A stretch of 64,000 bases of DNA from CAYVZU01 sp964455935 (GTDB lineage Bacteria > Fibrobacterota > CAYVZU01). The stretch spans positions 7,081 to 71,080 of the forward strand of contig CAYVZU010000004.1 in NCBI GenBank assembly GCA_964455935.1, read 5' to 3'. A program made the position numbers and the translations under genes. The notes under the pieces are model-generated. The model was not told where the DNA came from, ran no database searches, and saw only the letters and a program-made list of their open reading frames with translations. This document shows, piece by piece, positions 49,373 through 59,300 of this stretch. Numbering within the stretch: the stretch's first letter is position 1; every line of letters starts with the position of its first letter.

Positions 49373-51706
49373 TTAATCGAGGCTTAGCATTCGTTTGGCC
49401 CAATGCGATTTTCCGCCATGAATTCGGCAAATGTAGCTCCCTTTGGCAAGTGAAATGCCATGATTATCTTTCCCATCCCATATAATATCATGGGTGCCTG
49501 GCTTTTGGCGTCCCGCATTCAATGTCCGCAACGTCTTGCCCGAAGCGTTCATGATGCTGATGCGGATGTCACCTTCCGCGGCCAGGGTATAGGTTATTTT
49601 ATTTCTCGCAAAAGACGGGTGTGCAAAAACAATGGTATCCCTTGTTTTTTCGTTATGTGGCATGCTGGGGACCTCCACTACCGATTTGGACATGATTAAC
49701 TGATTCGGAGTTCCCGTCGCCGCAAAGGCTGTGCGTGTCCATGCGAACTTGGTTGTGTCGCTGGAGGCAATCACGCATGTCCGAGGCGCCAGCAAACCCG
49801 CGACCTGCGGGATGTCGCAATATTTCAACACGCTCATTAAAACGGGCGCCCTGGTTTTTTCCTCCGCATAAATATGACTATATGGAACGTTGCTCAGGTA
49901 TACACCTTTTATATCCATTTCGTTTAATGCGGCCACATATAACGAAATCACCGCGCCTTTGCCTGATCCGCAAATTCGTATTTCCGATGCATTTATTCTT
50001 TCATCCGCTTTCAGCACTTCCACGGCTCTAAGCAAATCCACCGCACCCATGGCTACCGGTGAGCGGCCAATGCAATTCGCCGAACGCAAGGTGTACCATT
50101 CCTCGGTCTGCGAGCCCGCGGATCGCAATGTATCGCTGATGGCTCCACGCTGTTTTACCTCCAATACTGCAATCCCGCTTGCGATGAATTGAGAGAGAGT
50201 TGCTTCCATTTGCATATTCACAGTTGCCAGTTCATCTATTGCATAGATATATACGGGGTACGGTGCTGTTCCTACTTTAGGTATGCGCAAACGCGCAAAG
50301 CCCCGGTAATTTGCTTCGCACTGGTACGTTAATCCTTCCCGTGTATAGGTTCCCTGATCCGAAGCCGCTTCGGTTTGTATTACCTGCAAAGCGCGGGACG
50401 AAAAGCCGGCATCGGTAAAATGGTAAAAACAATATTGCTTTAGATTATTTACCACGCTTTTCTTATAGGCAGCCAAATCGGAAGCGCTGGACAATATGGG
50501 CGCAACGGTCACAGGATTAAATTCGGTCTCAAGGAAGGCATTGCGCTGATCGGCCGGAAACCCAGCGGGGAAACAAACGAGTTGCGATGAAGTAAAAAGA
50601 CTTTCCGGCATGACGGGCGTAAGTTGGCTATTATCATTTTTAAAATTCCAATTAAACCATTCATATTGATCCGCTAGCATTTCGGGTGTTTCGCAATGGG
50701 GAACCGCATATTCTTTGGGCGCTAAATTCTGCGAAGCGCCGCAAAGAGAATAAATTCTTGTGTATCCTGCGGTAAATTCCTCATAGCCTGTTTTGGGGTA
50801 ATACATGTCCTGGGTGCCATTTTGGTACATGACCGGTCTTGGAGCAATACAGCCAAACGCTTCTTGCATGGATAATTTAAAGATATCCGGAAAATAATCG
50901 CAGTCACAATCTTCGTTTATCGTCTGCTCATTTATCAGTTGATGCTGCGAACATGTGCCGCAGGTGGGGGCGGCGCAGGCAACTCGGTCATCCACCGCCG
51001 GCAGGAACCAACTCATGCGGCCGCCGCCGCTTATGCCTGCTACGCCAAGTTTTGTTGTATCCACTTCGGGTCTGGTGCAAAGATAATCGAGCGCACGAAT
51101 GGCATTCCATGTTTCGGGCCCGGCCGGGGTGAAGCCTCGAGAATACAAATCGAATTTGCCGTAATTATACACGCCATGGTGCAGGTCGACCCCAAATTCG
51201 TTGCTGTATAGATTGTCCATAACAAGGCATACATAGCCGTGCCGCGCAAACCAGATACCGTGGTGCTGGTATTTGATTTTGGATCCACCGGCGCGCGGAG
51301 TATGGCCGCACACATAGAGTATTGTCGGCACTTGTGCCGTAAGATTGCGCGGTACGAATAAATTGCCGGTGATATAAACCTTGGGCTTCGATTCAAACAC
51401 CAGCTTCTCTACGATAAATGGATATGCGGCATTATCGATTGTCCCTGTTATCTGAGCATTTAACGGCGTCCTTGCGGGCATTGGGTCCAGTCCCAGCATA
51501 TATTTCAGCTTCCGCTGCATGTCGGAACGCTGGGCCTGCCATTGTGCCAGCGTGGCGCATTGCGAAAAGCTATTTGCCGACATGGCATTTGATTCGGCCT
51601 TCAAATAATCTACAATGTCAGGATATTTTACAATGGGTACTGCCATCGCATTGGTCTCCAAACAAAGAGCTGCATAAGTAAAAACATAAAGAAATTGGAT
51701 TCGCAT
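49373..51706 (-). CDS. secreted two-domain alpha/beta-hydrolase (acetyl-xylan-esterase-like) with FlgD/T9SS-like tail
   Basis: 777 residues. Signal peptide, then an esterase-like alpha/beta-hydrolase (PTILYVCGHTPRAGG, nucleophile elbow GVAGISGGGRMSW, ALDYLCTRPEVD). A second hydrolase-like half follows (about 400-670) whose elbow reads ICGSGKGAVISLY, with Cys and Lys where the two Gly of GxSxG belong. The tail (IIWDGKDNHGISLAKGSYIC) is a FlgD-Ig-like sorting domain. Probably removes acyl groups from plant or microbial polysaccharide outside the cell. It is 20 bp upstream of the previous gene, same strand. Confidence 0.75.
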   Translation of the reverse strand: MRIQFLYVFTYAALCLETNAMAVPIVKYPDIVDYLKAESNAMSANSFSQCATLAQWQAQRSDMQRKLKYMLGLDPMPARTPLNAQITGTIDNAAYPFIVEKLVFESKPKVYITGNLFVPRNLTAQVPTILYVCGHTPRAGGSKIKYQHHGIWFARHGYVCLVMDNLYSNEFGVDLHHGVYNYGKFDLYSRGFTPAGPETWNAIRALDYLCTRPEVDTTKLGVAGISGGGRMSWFLPAVDDRVACAAPTCGTCSQHQLINEQTINEDCDCDYFPDIFKLSMQEAFGCIAPRPVMYQNGTQDMYYPKTGYEEFTAGYTRIYSLCGASQNLAPKEYAVPHCETPEMLADQYEWFNWNFKNDNSQLTPVMPESLFTSSQLVCFPAGFPADQRNAFLETEFNPVTVAPILSSASDLAAYKKSVVNNLKQYCFYHFTDAGFSSRALQVIQTEAASDQGTYTREGLTYQCEANYRGFARLRIPKVGTAPYPVYIYAIDELATVNMQMEATLSQFIASGIAVLEVKQRGAISDTLRSAGSQTEEWYTLRSANCIGRSPVAMGAVDLLRAVEVLKADERINASEIRICGSGKGAVISLYVAALNEMDIKGVYLSNVPYSHIYAEEKTRAPVLMSVLKYCDIPQVAGLLAPRTCVIASSDTTKFAWTRTAFAATGTPNQLIMSKSVVEVPSMPHNEKTRDTIVFAHPSFARNKITYTLAAEGDIRISIMNASGKTLRTLNAGRQKPGTHDIIWDGKDNHGISLAKGSYICRIHGGKSHWAKRMLSLD

Positions 51707-51933
51707 CGCCCTAATACACTCATGTGTTGTGCATTATTAATTTTGACACTAACCCCGGTCTATTCACAAACAATTCTACTGCCGGTCCACAATTATCCAC
51801 CATCTACGCCCGTTTTCGGTCAGCGCATCCTCGACGTACTTTTCAAGTACGCCTCCGGGTTCCCGGACCTTCAATTGGCCATATCTGAAGGGCACTTGCG
51901 GACCTCGCTGCGAAAGTTTATGAATGGATCGGG
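51707..51933. other. spacer with two consecutive hairpins in a GC-rich patch
   Basis: Within AT-rich surroundings, about 51799-51911 is GC-rich. It holds the hairpins GTACTT-TTC-AAGTAC (51836-51850) and TCCGGG-TT-CCCGGA (51854-51867). No gene is apparent. It may be a dispersed repeat or a small structured RNA; nothing in the window repeats it. Confidence 0.35.
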
Positions 51934-53226
51934 TTACCGCATCACGGAAAAGCTTTTTGCAATTTTATGCCTGTTTTGCTCCAGCACAGCCAGCCGTATT
52001 CCGGTCGAAACCGCTGCAATTCTAATGGTGTTATATCCTGCCGCTGCAGCCCTGCCGACATACTGGAATATCTTCTCGCCCGTAACGTTAAAAATGGATA
52101 CTGAGAAATTCCCCTGCTCCGGAAGATAAAGGCTGAAATCGGCTCCGTGTTCAGAAACACCTTTGCATGAAATTGCGAGCAGGCTGGATGAGCCAGCGTG
52201 ATATGCGGGTGCGGTAATTCCAGTGGTATATGTGGCCCCTGTTGCGTTTGCCGCCCCGCTGGCATCCACCACATATATGTATGGTTTGCTGGAAGCGTTT
52301 CCGGTATTGGCTTTGCATACTATCCGGCCGTTGGCCCATTCGGTGGGGGCCTGAATATCGCACTTTCCGCGATTTGCCCAAGTGGAACCGGGGCATAGCT
52401 CTACGCGGGCAAGCGTATTATCGATGTATACGTCATCAACATAAATTGTTCTGGTGCCATCTTCGGCGTAATAAGGAAGGAAAAATTGGTTATATGGTTG
52501 CCTTAAATTGTTATTATTTATCGTTGTGCTGAAATATTTTTGAGCACCATCACGCCATACACCCACTGCTCCGTTGGCTTGGCCGGTAGCGCCCTGCATG
52601 GTCCACAGGTCGTCCCGCACCCATGCATCTACAACATCCGGAACCTCCTGCCATAGGACTTTCTCACCATACCGGTCGGAAAATGCATAATAATAGCAAG
52701 GGCCAAACGCCGTATAGCCCATACTAGGCCAGCAGTGGACATCATTATTACAGCCAATTCGGCCCATTTTGACATGATCCCCAGCGCCACCGCCAAGGGC
52801 ATAAAATCTATAGGATGCAAATATCTGGTTTTGGCTTCCCAGTATTCCGCTACGGGTACGGGACCAGCAGGGAGCACCCGTCAGTAGCAATTGTTTGGCC
52901 GATTTGGTTCCGGAATAGGCCTTATCGGTGGAAAATATTTCGGTCTCTTTGCTACCTCTTGTACATTCAATCTGGGTCTCCCATACATTGCTGGTGCTAA
53001 GAAGCGTGCCGGCCGTACCGCCTTCAAAATTCTCCCACACCAATGGTGCGGCAGGTGATTTTGTTCCAAACCCGGCGCCCAAGATGGTAATTGTCTGATT
53101 GGCGAAAGAGACGCCACCGATAACTGGGGCTGCAATGGAAATTTGAAACGTAATCCCTAATAATAATCCAATAAGAACGAATAGCTCAATGAATCCAACG
53201 CCTAAAAGCTTCTTTGCTATTTCCAT
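51934..53226 (-). CDS. secreted protein of unknown function with T9SS-like tail; paralogue of 47826-49352
   Basis: 430 residues. N-terminal hydrophobic segment (FIELFVLIGLLLGITFQIS) acting as signal or anchor, IPT-like start (ITILGAGFGTKSPAAPLVW), then the same domain as its paralogue (DHVKMGRIGCNNDVHCWPSM, FLPYYAEDGTRTIYVDDVYI, DNTLARVEL, VVDASGAANA). It lacks the FN3 domain. The sorting domain is FSVSIFNVTGEKIFQYVG. Divergently transcribed from the AraC-TPR regulator at 53376, which makes it a likely target. Confidence 0.75.
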   Translation of the reverse strand: MEIAKKLLGVGFIELFVLIGLLLGITFQISIAAPVIGGVSFANQTITILGAGFGTKSPAAPLVWENFEGGTAGTLLSTSNVWETQIECTRGSKETEIFSTDKAYSGTKSAKQLLLTGAPCWSRTRSGILGSQNQIFASYRFYALGGGAGDHVKMGRIGCNNDVHCWPSMGYTAFGPCYYYAFSDRYGEKVLWQEVPDVVDAWVRDDLWTMQGATGQANGAVGVWRDGAQKYFSTTINNNNLRQPYNQFFLPYYAEDGTRTIYVDDVYIDNTLARVELCPGSTWANRGKCDIQAPTEWANGRIVCKANTGNASSKPYIYVVDASGAANATGATYTTGITAPAYHAGSSSLLAISCKGVSEHGADFSLYLPEQGNFSVSIFNVTGEKIFQYVGRAAAAGYNTIRIAAVSTGIRLAVLEQNRHKIAKSFSVMR

Positions 53227-53306
53227 GCAAGGCCCCTTTTCGAGTTAACCGATTTAAATTCAGTCCTCACATTTTCAAACCGTCGACTGGTAACTCCACG
53301 GTTGAA

Positions 53307-53353
53307 AATATACCGGCTCCAAGGTTATATTGCTATACAAAAATGATGTTTTG
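53307..53353. promoter_or_regulatory. shared boxes in divergent spacer 1
   Basis: AATATACC (53307-53314) and ATGTTTTG followed by ATTAT (53346-53358) lie upstream of the AraC-TPR gene. Both boxes recur in the other divergent spacer (61537-61544, 61568-61575), the second about 30-36 bases before each regulator ATG. Candidate promoter elements or operators. Confidence 0.35.
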
Positions 53354-53375
53354 ATTATACAAATTCCAAAGCCCA

Positions 53376-55649
53376 ATGAATCAAAGCCATTACCATCTTT
53401 TGGTAAGCAAAGCGATCGCTACTATAAGGGCAAATATCGCAGGTCCTGTTTCGGTTTCCCAAATTGCCAAGCAACTTCATTATTCAGAAGTCCAATTTCG
53501 CACTATTTTCAAAAAAACAACAGGCGAAGGAATTTTGGAGCATATTCTCCGCTTGCGGCTCGACAAGGCTAAAGAGCTCTTGCGCAATACTGATTTGGCC
53601 ATCACAGATATTGCAATGGATGTTGGTTTTGGAAGCCACACGCATTTTACGCGAACGTTCAGTAAAAGGGCGGGACTCACGCCTTCCGCATTTCGGATCT
53701 TGTCGCGCAAGCAAATGGGGGCGGAGCTTGATACGAACAAAAACGGAAAGCAGAATAGCCGGATAATATCCAACATTCCGGCCGAGATGGAGCTGGGGCG
53801 TCTATGGCAGCCGCTTTGCGGGACATGGATCCATAAGGAGGGGATTGTTTGGGGAACTGCGGAAGAAGATACGGTCTTGCGCTACGCACGCCGGCTCCCC
53901 GAAAATTTCGCCATTCAGCTCGAACTGCGATTTACTCCAACAAAAGAATTGGGCCAAACGGAATTCCATCTTCGGCTGGAAGATAACGAAAACCAACAAA
54001 CGTATTGCCTGTTCAAACTGGGAATCAATGATAATACATCTGGAACATTGGCCCGCACAGGTCTTGCAATGCAGGGGAACTTCGGCGCCGTTTTCAAGCC
54101 AAACCATTGGCAGAAGGTGCGCGTGGAATTGAAAGACGACCATTTGCAGCTCCGCTTGGATGATGAAATGCTGTTCCGATTCCGAGATCCATTCCCGGCT
54201 CCGTATTTGGGCCGCTGTAAATTGTCGTTTGGAAGCTGGCGCAGCAATATTCAAATCCGCAACATTTCGATTGAGGATTTGGGTTTCCTTCCGCTTATAC
54301 GCACAGTGCGGCAGGGAGATTCGCTTTTTAATTTGCAGCTATATGATCAGGCCAGAGACTTCTATATGCGGCTTCTGGAATCGGACGTGTCTTTTGCCGA
54401 CCAAATGGAATTGCATTATAAGATTGCCATGTGCTATGTCCGCCAGGGCCTTTATGCCGAAGCCCGTCCCAGGCTCTTGAAGGTTGCGACCCTACCTCTG
54501 CGCGACTTCTGGGGGCAGCATGCGCGATTGGCCCTTTTGGAGGTCGGTTGGAAAGAAGGAAGGCATGAGAATTTGGTCCTGGAAATGAAGCAGCTCTTCG
54601 GCCACAAACCGCTTTGCGACGGCATCCGCCAAATGGCCAAGGAGGCAGCAGACCAATACAATTTAAACGGTTTTTACACGCGAGCGTTGAAGCTGCAGCA
54701 AATGCTCAGCGAGGTGGAGAATAAGAGCGTACTATGTCGCCAAAATCATCTGGATCTGGCCGAGGCTCTAATCACGCTGAACCATTTTGAGCAGGCGGAA
54801 AAAGAGCTATTGCGCCTGGCCGAATCGACGGCTGGACTTAACCAGATCCATACCTATACCCTTCTAACCCTTGCAGACGTTCAGCTTTATCAGGGAAAAA
54901 CCAGCGAGTGCATGCAAACACTGGAGCTTGCGCGCAGCAGAACGCAAAATCAAACAATGCTGGCGCATTGTGATATTCATTTTGCCGGGGTACTGCGCTC
55001 GCAAGAGCGTATGCCTGAATCCATAGCACTTCTGGAGGACGTTCCGCGAAAATACCCAAATGTGGGCCGGCTGGCCCAATACGCAGAGCTTATGGCTTCA
55101 CTCACATGGTGCGCCTTGGAAAATTGCGACGAAGCACTTAGGATATTGGAGCGAATTAAACAAAAATCACCGGATCATCCCAACCTTGCGGCCGGAAGCG
55201 GAAGCAAGTTTCTTTTCGTCCCTCATCTTGTGAAAGGCGATTTTCTTCAAGCCGCAGAAATAATCCACCGCGATGCGCAACATAACGATGATCGGGCGGC
55301 CCTTCATGCTCTGCAGGCGATCCGGGCAGGCATAGTATTCGAACTTGCCGGAAACGTGAAGGCCGCAAGAAAAATCTGGTCCAATGTTACGCGGCGCTAT
55401 CCTTCCTCTGCAGTTCCATTTCTCGGCATGCTCGCGCATAATCTGCTTGGTGGTAGCGTGGACCAATTGGAGTCCATGCCCTATCCGATGTTCAACCGTT
55501 CCGAGATATTTTATCTTGTCGCGCTGCTCGAAGAAAAGCGGGGCGAAAAGAGCGCCGCGGATCTTTTGGAGATGAGCTGGAAAGAAGACCGCTCACTAAT
55601 ATGGCCAGCATACTTGGCCAAACAAAGGCTGCAAAAACTCCGACCGTGA
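53376..55649 (+). CDS. AraC-type HTH / LamG-DUF1080-like / TPR regulator, copy 1
   Basis: 757 residues. An AraC HTH sits at the N-terminus (about 20-108: VSVSQIAKQLHYSEVQFRTI, AITDIAMDVGFGSHTHFTRT, GLTPSAFR) instead of the usual C-terminus. About 150-300 is a beta-sandwich of the LamG/DUF1080 kind (WQPLCGTWIHKEGIVWG, LPENFAIQLELRFTP, NHWQKVRVELKDDHLQLRLD). From about 305 on, helical TPR-like repeats (YDQARDFYMRLLES, IAMCYVRQGLYAEARPRL). No signal or membrane helix, so cytoplasmic. Likely controls the divergent secreted-protein genes; effector unknown. Confidence 0.82.
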   Translation: MNQSHYHLLVSKAIATIRANIAGPVSVSQIAKQLHYSEVQFRTIFKKTTGEGILEHILRLRLDKAKELLRNTDLAITDIAMDVGFGSHTHFTRTFSKRAGLTPSAFRILSRKQMGAELDTNKNGKQNSRIISNIPAEMELGRLWQPLCGTWIHKEGIVWGTAEEDTVLRYARRLPENFAIQLELRFTPTKELGQTEFHLRLEDNENQQTYCLFKLGINDNTSGTLARTGLAMQGNFGAVFKPNHWQKVRVELKDDHLQLRLDDEMLFRFRDPFPAPYLGRCKLSFGSWRSNIQIRNISIEDLGFLPLIRTVRQGDSLFNLQLYDQARDFYMRLLESDVSFADQMELHYKIAMCYVRQGLYAEARPRLLKVATLPLRDFWGQHARLALLEVGWKEGRHENLVLEMKQLFGHKPLCDGIRQMAKEAADQYNLNGFYTRALKLQQMLSEVENKSVLCRQNHLDLAEALITLNHFEQAEKELLRLAESTAGLNQIHTYTLLTLADVQLYQGKTSECMQTLELARSRTQNQTMLAHCDIHFAGVLRSQERMPESIALLEDVPRKYPNVGRLAQYAELMASLTWCALENCDEALRILERIKQKSPDHPNLAAGSGSKFLFVPHLVKGDFLQAAEIIHRDAQHNDDRAALHALQAIRAGIVFELAGNVKAARKIWSNVTRRYPSSAVPFLGMLAHNLLGGSVDQLESMPYPMFNRSEIFYLVALLEEKRGEKSAADLLEMSWKEDRSLIWPAYLAKQRLQKLRP

Positions 55650-56323
55650 CAACGATTTTGTTTCTTCGTTCAGACCCGTTGCCAGGCCACGGTTTTGGAA
55701 TTATGGATCCGTTACGGTGCCCGTGTTTTTTTGGCCGCTTTGCCCTGGCGACCAATGGATTCATATGGCACGCACTTGGGCGTGTTCGGAGATTTAGGAG
55801 CATTTCCGAAGTAGCATAGGCTTTGGCCTGTGCTGCGTCAGAAAGTTCTTCCCGAGATGCGCTCCAAGAAATAATTGGAAAAATCCGTTCCCAGCGCGCT
55901 GAGTTTTGGTCGGGCCACCCCTTCCGCAACACCCCAATTATCCACCACCGGATCGAACAGCATGGCTTGAAGCGCGATGTCGTCCGTGCAAACCTTGGAA
56001 TTCACGTCCGAATACGAGAAATAGGGCCTATTTTTGCAATTCCTCTTTGCCGTAAATTGCGCAATACCATTGGTGCGTGCTCCATTGATGGGGGGAACGT
56101 GATATTGAGCATCGGCCTCTTTGGAAGCCAAGGTTTGAATGGAAATGGGGAGTACGAATCAATGACTTCATTTCGGCCGATTCCGCTGTCTAGTATATTA
56201 GTGTTTTACTATGACAGGAGATGCCGGTTTGGCGCCGGTCAGGGCCAAATTGCGTTTATTAAGTGCGCAATCAAACCGACGAGGGCGCGCGATTGGCATG
56301 CGTCCGCGGACACAATTGATTTT
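55650..56323. other. 674-bp spacer before mfd
   Basis: No intact gene. A minus-strand open stretch (about 55838-56162) is listed separately. mfd could be extended upstream in frame to 55823, but those codons do not resemble Mfd. No terminator or promoter stands out apart from an AT-rich run near 56190-56215. Confidence 0.4.
55838..56162 (-). pseudogene. possible 3' remnant of a protein-coding gene
   Basis: Minus-strand frame open for about 108 codons with no good start (TTG at best). It reads YFSYSDVNSKVCTDDIALQA, MLFDPVVDNWGVAEGVARPK and ends LERISGRTF. Composition looks protein-like, but I do not recognise a family, and an in-frame stop sits at its upstream edge. It could also be a chance frame. 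Confidence 0.25.
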
Positions 56324-59300
56324 ATGCAAACAGTAGCCACAAAGAGCCTGCGCGATTTTGTTCTGGATCTGGACCAGGGCGAACTGGAACCCATCCTTTC
56401 CGCGCCCGGCCAGGAACCGGTTCTTGTGGAAGGCCTGGCAGCATCGGCCCCGACATTCCTGATCGCCCGTGCATTTCTCCAGCAGAAAAAATCGATCCTT
56501 GTCCTGTGCCAATTCCCCAAGACGGCCGAAGCGTTGCAGTCGGACCTGGAAGGCTTTTTGGGCGAGGACCAGGTCCGGTTCTTTCCGCACCGCGAAGGCA
56601 GCATCTACGACGGCCATTCGCCCTTTGGCCATACCAGCGAGCTGCGTTTCCAAACCCTGGAATCCCTGCTGCGCAAAGAGCCTTGCGTGGTCATTGCCAC
56701 CGTGCAGGCCTTCATGCAGAAGATCGTGCCGCCCCGGGAGCTCCTTCACAATATTCTCCGGCTCGAAGTGGGCCAGGAGTTCGATCTGCGCGACCTGCGC
56801 TCTTCCTTGGTGCAAATGGGATTTGCCCACGCGCCGGTGGTGGAGGAGATCGGCCAGTTCAGCGTGCGCGGCGGAATCGTGGACATCTTCCCCTATTTGG
56901 CGGACCAACCGCTGCGTGTCGAGTTCTGGGGTGACGAGATTGAATCGATCCGCAAGTTCGACATTTTTTCCCAGCGCTCGCTGGACCGCCTGGAAATCGC
57001 GCAGATCTTTCCGCTGCAGGAATTTATGCTGGATGAGGACGAGCGTAGGGCCGGCCTGGACGCCATGGCTGCGGAACCCGATGCAGGCGACGCGATCAAG
57101 AATTTGGAGCGAAAGCTTTTATCGCAGTCCCGGGATTCGGGTCTGGAATGGTACGCGGGCTGGTTCAAACGCAACTTCGCTTCGATCCTCGATTACCTGC
57201 CCCAGCCGGGCCTGGTCTTTGAAGTGGAATCGAACCTGGACTGGCGGCAGCGCCATAACGAACTGGCGCGGCTCTATGCGCAGTGCCATGCCAAAGCGCG
57301 CTCGCACGGGATGCCGCTCTTTTCCCCTCCCGACCAATTGCTGTGGAACATTCCTGAGCTGGAGGAAAAGCTGCGGCTCCATAGCAACACGCGGTTTGGC
57401 TATTTCGCGGGGACAAGTCCCGCGGTGCGTTTCACCGTCAAAGAGCAGCCGCGGTATTTGGCGGCGGTGGCTTCGTTTGTCGAGGACTTCAAGGTTTTGC
57501 ATGCCAATGGCTTTTCGGTCCATGTCCTGTGCGACAACCGGGCACAAGCCGAACGCCTCGAGGAGCTGCTGGGCGACGATGCGGTCTGGGTGCAGTTGCT
57601 CATCGGCACCATTACCCAGGGCTTCCTGATCGAGGAGTGGAAGCTGGCCCTTTACACCGATCATCAGATCTTCAGCCGTTATAGCCGCAAAATTAAGTAC
57701 CGGCGCTACAAGGGCGGAGTCTCCATTCCCAGCTTCGAGGCCCTCACGCCGGGCGACTACGTGGTTCATGCGGATCACGGCATAGGCCGGTTCACGGGAA
57801 TCGAACGGGTCTCCACCGGTGACGGCCACCGCGACTGCATGGTCCTGGTCTATGCCGAGGGCAACAAGCTTTTTGTGCCGGTCGAATCCTTCGACCGTAT
57901 TCAGAAATACGTAGGCAAGGACGCCACGCCCCCGACGCTTTCGCACCTGGGCACCAAGGCCTGGGAAAAGCTGAAGGAGCGCGCCAAGCAAGTAATCGCA
58001 GCAATGGCGCGCGAGCTGCTTGAACTCTATGCAAAACGCAAATTCCAACCCGGATATGCCTTCGGCCCCGATACGCACTGGCAAAAGGAGTTTGAGGACG
58101 CGTTCATCTACGAAGAGACCGCCGATCAGGTCAAGGCCATCGCCGAGGTCAAAATGGATATGGAGAAGCCGCATCCCATGGACCGGCTCATCGCCGGCGA
58201 CGTGGGTTTCGGCAAGACCGAGGTGGCCATGCGCGCGGCGTTTAAGTGCGTCATGGAGGGAAAGCAGACGGCCGTGCTTGTTCCCACCACGATTCTTGCG
58301 GCCCAGCACCTGCAAACCTTCCGGGAGCGCATGGCCGACTTTCCCGTAAAGATCGAAATGCTGAGCCGCTTTGTGGGGCCCAAGGAGCAAAAGCGGGTTG
58401 TCGCCCGGATCGCCCAGGGGGACACCAACATCGTCATCGGTACGCACCGGCTGCTGTCCAAAGACATCCGCTTCAAAGACCTGGGCACATTGATCGTGGA
58501 TGAGGAGCACCGATTCGGCGTGCGGCACAAAGAGAAAATCAAACAGATCAGAAGCAATGTGGACGTCATTTCCATGACCGCCACGCCCATCCCGCGAACG
58601 CTCCATATGTCAATGATGGGCGTGCGCGACGTGTCGCTCATCAACACCCCGCCCCTCAACCGGCTGCCGGTCCAGACCCGCGTAACCGAATACAACGAAG
58701 AGATTATCGCCGAAGCCATTCAGCACGAACTGTCGCGCCAGGGCCAGGTGTATTTCGTATATAACCGCGTTGCCACAATTGAGGAGGCGGCGCAGCTGGT
58801 CGAGCGGCTGGTACCGGGGGCGCGGGTGGCAACAGCCCACGGCCAAATGGAGGAAGACGATCTCGAAACGATCATGGACAGCTTCATGCGGGGGCAGTTC
58901 GATGTGCTGGTCTCGACCGTGATCATCGAATCCGGTCTCGACATCCCCAACGTCAACACGCTGATCGTCAACCGCGCCGATACCTTTGGTCTGGCCCAGC
59001 TATATCAATTGAGGGGTCGCGTGGGCCGCTCGTCGGTTCAAGCCTATGCGTATCTGCTCACCCCTCCCCCTTCGCTGATCCGCGACGACGCGCTGCGCCG
59101 GCTGAAGGCCCTGGAGCAGTTTACCGATCTGGGTTCCGGATTTCAGATCGCCATGCGCGATCTAGAGATTCGCGGGGCCGGCAACATCCTGGGCACCGAG
59201 CAGCACGGCTTCATCGCGGCTGTCGGCTTCGAAATGTATATGCGGCTCCTCAAAGAGACCATGCAGGAGATCAAGGGCGAGGGCCCCGCTATTACCGTCC

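Noticed and set aside
53125..53226. Prepilin-type signal in the secreted protein at 51934-53226
   Set aside because: The G-F-I-E run looks pilin-like, but Glu is at +3, not +5, and no pilin body follows; a normal signal or anchor is simpler.
55823..56323. Extended N-terminus for Mfd starting at 55823
   Set aside because: The added about 167 residues do not resemble Mfd, and ATG 56324 gives the normal length and N-terminus.
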